From contig JAICXZ010000233.1 in NCBI GenBank assembly GCA_025934475.1, positions 1 through 5,818 of the forward strand: a stretch of DNA of 5,818 bases, written 5' to 3'. The DNA comes from Mucilaginibacter sp. (lineage in GTDB: Bacteria > Bacteroidota > Bacteroidia > Sphingobacteriales > Sphingobacteriaceae). The translations under genes and the position numbers were made by a program. Numbering within the stretch: position 1 is the first letter of the stretch; the number at the start of each line of letters is the position of its first letter. Shown piece by piece: positions 1 through 5,818 of the stretch. Under the pieces are notes generated by a model, which worked only from the letters and a program-made list of their open reading frames with translations, searched no databases and was not told where the DNA came from.

Positions 1-873
1 GGGATTCGCAAGGGATACCAGGGAATGATCGAGAATGATATGTATGACATGAATCCCCGCTCGGTCAGCAACATTCTGCATTTAGGCGGAACAATATTGA
101 AGACGGCACGCTGTCTTGAGTTCCGCACCGATGAGGGCATGGAAACAGCCTATCAAAATTTAAAAAGCCAGGGAATTGATGCTTTAGTAGTAATAGGTGG
201 TGATGGTACATTTACCGGTGCACTGCGCTTCTCTAAAAAATATCCCGACATACAGGTAATGGGCGTACCAGGAACGATCGATAACGATCTTTACGGTTCT
301 ACTTACACACTGGGCTTTGATACTGCAACTAACACGGTTATTGAAGCTATTGACAAGATACGCGATACCGCCGATGCACATGACCGTTTGTTCTTCATCG
401 AAGTAATGGGCCGCGATTCGGGTGCTATCGCGCTTCGCGCAGGCATTTGCTGTGGCGCTGAGGCTGTTTTGCTGCCTGAGAAAGCCACCGCTATCGACGA
501 ATTGATTGAGAACCTGAAAGCGGGTCAAAATAACAAGAAGTCGTCTAGCATCGTGATCGTTGCCGAGGGTGACAAAAATGGCGGCGTATACGACATAGCC
601 CGCCGCGTTCAAAAAGAAGTAAAAGTATACGATACCAAAGTTACCATCCTTGGTCACCTGCAGCGCGGCGGAAGCCCATCGGCATTTGACCGTGTACTAG
701 GAAGCCGCCTTGGATATGCAGCTGTTAATGCGCTATTAAAGGGGCACACCCAGGAAATGGTGGGCCTAAGGGCAAATCACATAAAAATTACAAGCCTGGA
801 AGAGGCTTTGACACAACACGAATTTAAATTGGAGGAGGATTTGTTGGAGATGTCGGATATACTAGCTATCTGA
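1..873 (+). CDS. pfkA: ATP-dependent 6-phosphofructokinase, 5' end missing
   Basis: PfkA phosphorylates fructose 6-phosphate to fructose 1,6-bisphosphate with ATP, the committed step of glycolysis, in the cytosol. The frame is open from base 1 and reads GIRKGYQG before the first Met (base 25). This matches the family's G-x-x-x-GY-x-G stretch, so that Met is internal and the true start lies upstream. About 35-40 N-terminal residues are missing, including the GGDAPGMN nucleotide loop. Visible motifs are GGDGT (bases 196-210), PGTIDND with the catalytic Asp (268-288), MGRDSG (from 406) and GHLQRGGSP (from 652). Gly rather than Asp in GGDGT, and Gly rather than Lys in PGTIDND, are the established signs of ATP rather than pyrophosphate use. 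The C-terminus is complete and ends in TGA, followed at once by an in-frame TAA and the next gene's ATG. The gene leads, or is early in, a glycolytic operon with gapA. Confidence 0.97.
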   Translation, partial: GIRKGYQGMIENDMYDMNPRSVSNILHLGGTILKTARCLEFRTDEGMETAYQNLKSQGIDALVVIGGDGTFTGALRFSKKYPDIQVMGVPGTIDNDLYGSTYTLGFDTATNTVIEAIDKIRDTADAHDRLFFIEVMGRDSGAIALRAGICCGAEAVLLPEKATAIDELIENLKAGQNNKKSSSIVIVAEGDKNGGVYDIARRVQKEVKVYDTKVTILGHLQRGGSPSAFDRVLGSRLGYAAVNALLKGHTQEMVGLRANHIKITSLEEALTQHEFKLEEDLLEMSDILAI

Positions 874-876
874 TAA

Positions 877-1725
877 ATGTTTGCAGTTGTTTATAGTGGA
901 TCGAATTATGCCGATTGGCGGCTCGCAGATAAGGGCCGTACGATAGCGTCGTTCAAAACGGCCGGCATCAATCCCTATTTCAACGACGAGAAACAGATCA
1001 TCCAGCTGCTCAGCAAAAACATTAACCTCATTCACCACGCTGAGGAAATTAAGCGTGTTTATTTTTTTGGTGCAGGTTCGTTTTCGAGCGACCTGAAAAA
1101 TATCGTCCATAACGCTTTTTCGACCTTCTTCAAATACGCACGGACCACCGTTGAACACGATATTGATGCCGCCGCAATTGCCTGCTGCAAAAATAAACCT
1201 GGTATAATTTGTATCTGTGGCAGCGGATCCAACGCCGCCTGGTATGATGGACGGAAAGTGACACCGAACAATTACGGCCTCGGTTTTGTGTTAGCCGATG
1301 AAGGATCGGGCAACTGGCTGGGCCGGCAATTGCTAAAGGCGTATATGAATGAGACGCTGCCGACAAATGTCAAAAAGAAGTTCGAGCACAGGTATGACCC
1401 TGACCGCAGGAGCTTGCTGGAAAAGGTTTACCGCCAAAAACAGCCTGCCGTATTTCTAAGTTCGTTCGCCGAGTTTTACGCTGATAATAAGGAAGATAAT
1501 TATCTAAAGAACGTCATAATCACGGGCTTCAGTAAACTAATACATACCTATTTACTACCTTTACATAAACAGCATCCGGGGGCAACGGTAAATTTCACGG
1601 GTACGGTCGCGGCCGAATTCCAGGAATACCTGTTAGAAGCGCTCACCGGCACCAACATTATGGTTGGCAACATTGTAAAAGAACCTATAAACAATCTCTT
1701 AACATATTATAGTAATAAAAATTAG
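877..1725 (+). CDS. BadF/BcrA-type N-acetylglucosamine-kinase-like protein with altered phosphate-1 loop
   Basis: This 282-residue cytosolic protein resembles the ASKHA-fold sugar kinases of the BadF/BadG/BcrA/BcrD family, annotated in Bacteroidota as N-acetylglucosamine kinase. Supporting motifs are YSGSNYADWRL (residues 6-16), GINPYF (30-35), a putative catalytic-base region HDIDAAA (94-100, Asp95 or Asp97), the phosphate-2 motif GSGSN (115-119), ADEGSGNWLGRQL (140-152) and GTVAAEFQ (242-249). Length fits the family. In typical members the first motif is D-G/S-G-S/T-x-K-T-D-W. Here Tyr6 replaces the Asp and Tyr11 replaces the Lys, although the later D-W is kept. Catalysis may therefore be altered or lost. 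The ATG directly follows two in-frame stops, so no longer N-terminus is possible in this frame. The gene starts 3 nt after pfkA and ends 6 nt before gapA, implying co-transcription with glycolysis genes. No Shine-Dalgarno lies at a useful distance. Family membership is fairly sure; substrate and activity are not. Confidence 0.8.
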   Translation: MFAVVYSGSNYADWRLADKGRTIASFKTAGINPYFNDEKQIIQLLSKNINLIHHAEEIKRVYFFGAGSFSSDLKNIVHNAFSTFFKYARTTVEHDIDAAAIACCKNKPGIICICGSGSNAAWYDGRKVTPNNYGLGFVLADEGSGNWLGRQLLKAYMNETLPTNVKKKFEHRYDPDRRSLLEKVYRQKQPAVFLSSFAEFYADNKEDNYLKNVIITGFSKLIHTYLLPLHKQHPGATVNFTGTVAAEFQEYLLEALTGTNIMVGNIVKEPINNLLTYYSNKN

Positions 1726-2727
<1,002 letters not shown>

Positions 2728-2752
2728 TTTTCAACCCTCGCAATAATAATTG

Positions 2753-2782
2753 AGCCCTGGAGACAGGGCTTTTTTATTTTTT
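2753..2782 (+). terminator. intrinsic terminator after gapA
   Basis: A perfect 7-bp stem AGCCCTG / CAGGGCT (2753-2759 with 2764-2770) closes a GAGA loop of the stable GNRA type. It runs into six T (2770-2775), one A, and six more T. It sits 25 nt after the gapA stop and should end the pfkA-kinase-gapA transcript. Confidence 0.93.
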
Positions 2783-2791
2783 ATCATTCTC

Positions 2792-2807
2792 ATGTGTGCC
2801 TGCACAT
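2792..2807. repeat. short palindrome, possible operator
   Basis: ATGTG-TGCCTG-CACAT is a 5-bp inverted repeat with a 6-nt centre. An alternative register, TGTGC-CT-GCACA, is also symmetric. It lies between the gapA terminator and the candidate promoter of the NTF2-like gene, centred about 65 bp before the inferred transcription start, where an activator could bind. It looks CRP-like but the TGTG to CACA spacing is 6 rather than 8. With no second copy in the window, it may be chance. Confidence 0.25.
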
Positions 2808-2827
2808 CCCGCTAAAAGCGCCAATTC

Positions 2828-2858
2828 CTTGGTAGTACAACCTGAGGCTCTAAGTTTT
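2828..2858 (+). promoter_or_regulatory. candidate Bacteroidota-type promoter for the NTF2-like gene
   Basis: CTTG at 2828-2831 and TAAGTTTT at 2851-2858 are separated by 19 nt. Each differs by one base from the established Bacteroidota -33 (TTTG) and -7 (TAnnTTTG) elements. Transcription would start near 2865, giving a leader of about 45 nt. The position just after a terminator and before an isolated gene supports it. The two mismatches keep confidence low. Confidence 0.35.
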
Positions 2859-2887
2859 GACAAAACCTGCTCTCCAAAAATCAGGTT
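2839..2887. repeat. AACCTG direct copies and inverted CAGGTT in the promoter/leader region
   Basis: AACCTG occurs at 2839-2844 and again at 2864-2869. Its reverse complement CAGGTT lies at 2882-2887. The last two could form a 6-bp stem with a 12-nt loop in the leader of the downstream gene, and the first overlaps the spacer of the candidate promoter. CTCT follows both direct copies, directly or after three bases. This may be a regulator-binding or leader structure, but the elements are short. Confidence 0.25.
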
Positions 2888-2910
2888 AACTAATTAAAAG
2901 CCTTAGAAAA

Positions 2911-3279
2911 ATGACAACATCAAGTCCCAAAGAAACAGTCCTTTTATTTATCAATTCGATGAACGCCGAAGATTTTGATGCGGCGCGTAAATATGTTAGC
3001 GACGATATGAAATTTATTGGCGTAATGGGTAGCCGCGACAATGCAGATGCCTATTTTAAGGACATGTCGAAGATGAAGTTTAAGTACAATCTCAAAAAAG
3101 TGTTTGCAGACGGAAGCGATGTTTGCCTTTGGTACGATATCGATATGGGCGGTAAAACCATTTTTACCAGCGGTTGGTATCATGTGGAAGATGGAAAGGT
3201 AGACTGGTTTAAAGTTTTGTTTGATCCAAGGCCTTTATTGGAGCAACCGCCAAAGAAAGCGGCGGCTCAGGCTCACTAA
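2911..3279 (+). CDS. small NTF2-like / SnoaL-like fold protein
   Basis: This 122-residue protein has the usual layout of a single-domain NTF2-like (SnoaL-type) protein. An N-terminal helix, ETVLLFINSMNAEDFDAARK (residues 8-27), is followed by YVSDDMKFIGVMG, a helical segment NADAYFKDMSKM (39-50), and alternating strands LKKVFADGSDVCLWYDIDMGG and FTSGWYHVEDGKVDWFKVLFDPRPLL. The 'F.SGWYHVEDGKVDWFKVLFDPRPLL' ending is the common C-terminal strand pair of this fold. There is no signal peptide or membrane segment, so it is probably cytosolic. The Pro/Lys/Ala-rich tail after residue 110 looks disordered. Members range from enzymes (isomerases, cyclases) to ligand-binding or accessory proteins, and substrate cannot be read from the sequence. 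It sits alone between two terminator-like hairpins, with a candidate promoter of its own. The start is the only ATG fitting the fold, and its leader is A-rich. Confidence 0.8.
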   Translation: MTTSSPKETVLLFINSMNAEDFDAARKYVSDDMKFIGVMGSRDNADAYFKDMSKMKFKYNLKKVFADGSDVCLWYDIDMGGKTIFTSGWYHVEDGKVDWFKVLFDPRPLLEQPPKKAAAQAH

Positions 3280-3308
3280 ATTTATAACCGTTAAACGCAA
3301 TGCATAGC

Positions 3309-3333
3309 GAAAGGCCACCAATCGTGGCCTTTC
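3309..3333. terminator. hairpin between convergent genes, likely bidirectional terminator
   Basis: A perfect 10-bp stem GAAAGGCCAC / GTGGCCTTTC surrounds a 5-nt CAATC loop. It lies 29 nt after the NTF2-like stop and 14 nt past the end of the minus-strand permease gene. The stem's own A and T runs give a short U-tract on either strand (TTTCTTATT on plus). It can therefore serve both converging transcripts, although the U-tracts are weak. Confidence 0.75.
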
Positions 3334-3347
3334 TTATTGATATTCGT

Positions 3348-5762
3348 TTACTCCGTTTTCAAACTCTTAACCGGGTTCATCAAAGCTGCTTTTAGGCTCA
3401 GGTAAGATACTGTACAGAATGCGATGACTACCACCGCTATAAACGGCATAATGAAAAACAGTGGATTAACATCGATCCGGAAAGCATACGTTTGCAGCCA
3501 TTTGTGGATAGCATACCACGCCAATGGTATCGATAGGACAAATGCGATAACGATAAGTATTGCAAAATCGCGATAAAGCAACTGAAGGATATTATTTACC
3601 GAAGCGCCCAGTACTTTGCGTATGCCAATCTCTTTGGTTCTTTGTACAATGGTATAAGAAACAAGGCCGAATAACCCCAAACAAGCTACTAATATCCCTA
3701 TGCCAGTAAATACTCCAAAAACCTGTCCAAATTGTTTGTCGGCATGGTACTGCTGGTTAAAATGATCATCAAGGAAAAAGTAATCGAATTGATCTTCGGG
3801 GAAGAAACGTTTCCAATTAGCTTGTAATCCGTCAATAGTTTGTTGCAGATTCGCAGTGCCAATTTTCACTGAGACATCTCCCCGTACATCAGGTATACAT
3901 CGAAAAATGATGGCATCATAATCATCGCGTAGTGATTGCTGATGATAATTATCCACCACGCCTACTATCGTATAGGTTTTACCCCAGAAATCTATCCGCT
4001 TGTTTACAGCGTCGGCCGGCCTGTCATAACCTAATTGTTCTGCTGCTTTTTTACTGAAAACCACTGAACCGGTATCTGTAGGAAAATCTTTTGATATGTT
4101 TCTTCCTGCCAGAACTTTAAAGTTAAATGCGGCGAGGTAATCATAGTCGCCGCCAACAATGCGGTACTGTTTACCGGTAGACTCGGCTGCACCATGCAGC
4201 TTAATACCGCCAGCGTTCCACGGAATCGGTTCTCCCGGAATAGTTGTCGACGCGGTAACACTTTTCACATTGGCCAATTTCAGGCTTTCGTCCTTGAAAT
4301 TTTTCATGGTGCGATAGAAAGAATCGACTTTAGCCAGCGGCGCCTTGATCACCAATGTCTGATCGATATTAATACCCAGGTTCTGCTTTTGCATGTATTC
4401 GATCTGTTTAAACACGGTTACTGAACCAATCAGCAGGAATATTGATGCTGCAAACTGAAAAACCACCATTCCCTTGCGCAAAATAATGCCCTTTGGCGAT
4501 GCAGAAAGTTTCCCTTTCATCACTTCAATGGGTCTGAAAGACGACAGAACGATTGCAGGGTAAAATCCCGAAAAGAAGGTACCTACGAGTAGCATGCCCA
4601 ATACACTTAACCAAAACGACAGGTGACCAAACAGGCTAAAACTAATGTCGACACCAGACAAGCTGCCAAATACCGGCAGGAATATGCTGATCAGGATAAA
4701 TGCCACCAGCACCGATAGCAAGTTAAGCAGGGCAGCTTCAAACATAAATTGGGTGATCAGTTGTCGCTTACCCGAACCCAATGTTTTCCGCACACCAACC
4801 TCTTTGGCGCGGCCTATGCCGCGTGCCGTAGCCAGGTTAATGTAGTTTATCCATGCAATAATGATCACAAAAATGGCGACGCCCAACAGCAGGTAAACCG
4901 AATTGCCATCAGAATTAGGCTCCAATTCGAACATCCGATTTGAATACAGGTGGATACTTTGAGCCGGCTGCAGTGTATAGACAGCGGTTGCCCCTGCGCT
5001 TTTAAACAACTCCTCATAAGCCTTTTTAACGATTGGAACAAACTTGGCTTCCAGTTTTCTGGGATCGACGCCGGGACGTAACAAGAGATAGGTGGTACAG
5101 CCATCGTTATACCATTGATGATCAAGCTGAGGCGCATAATTTTTGATCAATGTGCTATACGATTGCAGGAAATCCAGCTTCATGTGGGTATTCTCGGGCA
5201 TGTCCTTCATTACACCAGTAATCTTGATGGGCTTGTCATTATTCATTACCAGTGTTTGGCCCACTGGGTTGCTGTTATTGAAAAGCTTCTTCGCTATCGT
5301 TTCAGAAATGACAACCGAGTTAGGTTCTTGCAGCGCGGTTTTGGGATCACCACTTAGTAAGGGATAACTGAAAATATTGAAAAATGACCCGCTTACGAAA
5401 TAGTCGTACTGATCTTTAATAACTATCTTCTGGTCCTTATAATTTACAAGCACCTGGCCGGCAGGTACCATTTTTACAAAATCTTCTATATCGGGCAATT
5501 GGGCCTTAAATTCGCTGCCCGGCGCAAATGCTCCGCCTGCCCAGCGCGTGCTCAATTTACCGTTGTCGTACCGGTCCTGGTTGATGCGATATATCCTGTC
5601 TCCCTTTGTGTGAAACTTATCAAAGCTTAGTTCGAAAGTTACATATTGCAATATCAGCAGGCACGCGGCCATGCCGATAGCGAGTCCAAAAATATTGATA
5701 AATGAAAAGCCTTTGTTTTTAAGAAGGTTTCTGAAGGCAATCAACAGGTAATTCTTGATCAT
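3348..5762 (-). CDS. MacB/FtsX-type ABC transporter permease, two FtsX domains
   Basis: This 804-residue inner-membrane protein belongs to the large Bacteroidota family of MacB_PCD plus FtsX permeases. The order is: TM1 (about residues 20-43), a first periplasmic MacB_PCD-like domain (44-285), TM2-TM4 (286-312, 340-364, 381-404), TM5 (431-452), a second periplasmic domain (453-680), and TM6-TM8 (681-705, 732-752, 766-789). The duplicated half-motifs KEVGVRKTLGS (320-330) and KEIGIRKVLGAS (710-721) follow TM2 and TM6, as in FtsX domains, where this segment couples to the ATPase. The N-terminus MIKNYLLIAFRNLLKNKGF and the ending NPVKSLKTE are typical of the family. Such proteins use an ABC ATPase (MacB/LolD type) to drive mechanical export or lipoprotein, peptide or antibiotic handling; the substrate here is unknown. 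No ATPase, membrane-fusion or outer-membrane partner gene is visible. It is convergent with the NTF2-like gene. Only 56 bases of upstream sequence are present, without a clear promoter. Confidence 0.93.
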   Translation of the reverse strand: MIKNYLLIAFRNLLKNKGFSFINIFGLAIGMAACLLILQYVTFELSFDKFHTKGDRIYRINQDRYDNGKLSTRWAGGAFAPGSEFKAQLPDIEDFVKMVPAGQVLVNYKDQKIVIKDQYDYFVSGSFFNIFSYPLLSGDPKTALQEPNSVVISETIAKKLFNNSNPVGQTLVMNNDKPIKITGVMKDMPENTHMKLDFLQSYSTLIKNYAPQLDHQWYNDGCTTYLLLRPGVDPRKLEAKFVPIVKKAYEELFKSAGATAVYTLQPAQSIHLYSNRMFELEPNSDGNSVYLLLGVAIFVIIIAWINYINLATARGIGRAKEVGVRKTLGSGKRQLITQFMFEAALLNLLSVLVAFILISIFLPVFGSLSGVDISFSLFGHLSFWLSVLGMLLVGTFFSGFYPAIVLSSFRPIEVMKGKLSASPKGIILRKGMVVFQFAASIFLLIGSVTVFKQIEYMQKQNLGINIDQTLVIKAPLAKVDSFYRTMKNFKDESLKLANVKSVTASTTIPGEPIPWNAGGIKLHGAAESTGKQYRIVGGDYDYLAAFNFKVLAGRNISKDFPTDTGSVVFSKKAAEQLGYDRPADAVNKRIDFWGKTYTIVGVVDNYHQQSLRDDYDAIIFRCIPDVRGDVSVKIGTANLQQTIDGLQANWKRFFPEDQFDYFFLDDHFNQQYHADKQFGQVFGVFTGIGILVACLGLFGLVSYTIVQRTKEIGIRKVLGASVNNILQLLYRDFAILIVIAFVLSIPLAWYAIHKWLQTYAFRIDVNPLFFIMPFIAVVVIAFCTVSYLSLKAALMNPVKSLKTE

Positions 5763-5818
5763 GATCCGATTGGTTTTGTACCGATAACCCTGCCAACAAT
5801 GTGCCTAATTTGCAACCA

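Noticed and set aside
184..657. Minus-strand open frame of 157 codons within pfkA
   Set aside because: It is antisense to a clearly conserved enzyme and its translation shows no recognisable domain.
831..850. GGAGGAGG and GGAGA purine runs before the kinase-like gene, resembling Shine-Dalgarno sequences
   Set aside because: They lie about 26-46 nt before the ATG at 877, too far for ribosome binding, and are explained as pfkA codons for Glu and neighbours.
1556..1666. Near matches to the Bacteroidota -7 element inside the kinase gene (TACCTTTA at 1556, TATGGTTG at 1659), as possible gapA promoters
   Set aside because: Neither has a TTTG-like -33 element about 19-20 nt upstream, and both fall within coding sequence.
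4031..5367. Several 60-90-codon open frames overlapping the permease gene on both strands
   Set aside because: They shadow the 804-residue permease frame, whose motifs and membrane pattern are coherent, and show no domain of their own.
5763..5818. Possible promoter or repeated CCGAT sites (5766-5770, 5781-5785) upstream of the permease start
   Set aside because: Read on the minus strand, no pair close to TTTG / TAnnTTTG with proper spacing is present, and a 5-bp repeat in 56 bases is not significant.

Overview
The window looks like a chromosomal housekeeping segment from a Bacteroidota bacterium, most likely of the Sphingobacteriaceae (Mucilaginibacter/Pedobacter type). This is an inference from four things: the pfkA - sugar-kinase-like - gapA gene order, the large two-domain FtsX/MacB permease, AT-rich translation starts without usable Shine-Dalgarno sequences, and a candidate promoter resembling the Bacteroidota TTTG / TAnnTTTG type. 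No mobile element, CRISPR array, tRNA or rRNA was seen.

Layout. Positions 1-2727 hold three tightly packed plus-strand genes. They are the 3' nine-tenths of pfkA (ATP-dependent 6-phosphofructokinase, cut by the window start), a BadF/BcrA-type N-acetylglucosamine-kinase-like protein, and gapA (glyceraldehyde-3-phosphate dehydrogenase). The gaps are 3 and 6 nt, and all three genes share one reading frame. A clear intrinsic terminator follows gapA at about 2753-2782. Positions 2783-2910 carry a possible promoter and small repeats ahead of a short NTF2/SnoaL-like protein (2911-3279). A strong hairpin at 3309-3333 lies between this gene and a convergent minus-strand gene (3348-5762) for an 804-residue MacB/FtsX-type ABC-transporter permease. 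No ABC ATPase gene is visible here.

How the genes relate. PfkA and GapA catalyse committed and oxidative steps of glycolysis, so the first block is a glycolytic operon. The middle protein has the fold signature of an ASKHA sugar kinase, but its N-terminal phosphate-1 loop lacks the usual Asp and Lys. It may be a divergent kinase or a non-catalytic sugar sensor tied to glycolysis. This is the most interesting point in the window. The NTF2-like gene and the permease appear to be separate transcription units.

I did not find a clearly new multi-gene system. The window is mostly ordinary, with the altered kinase as the main item to follow up.
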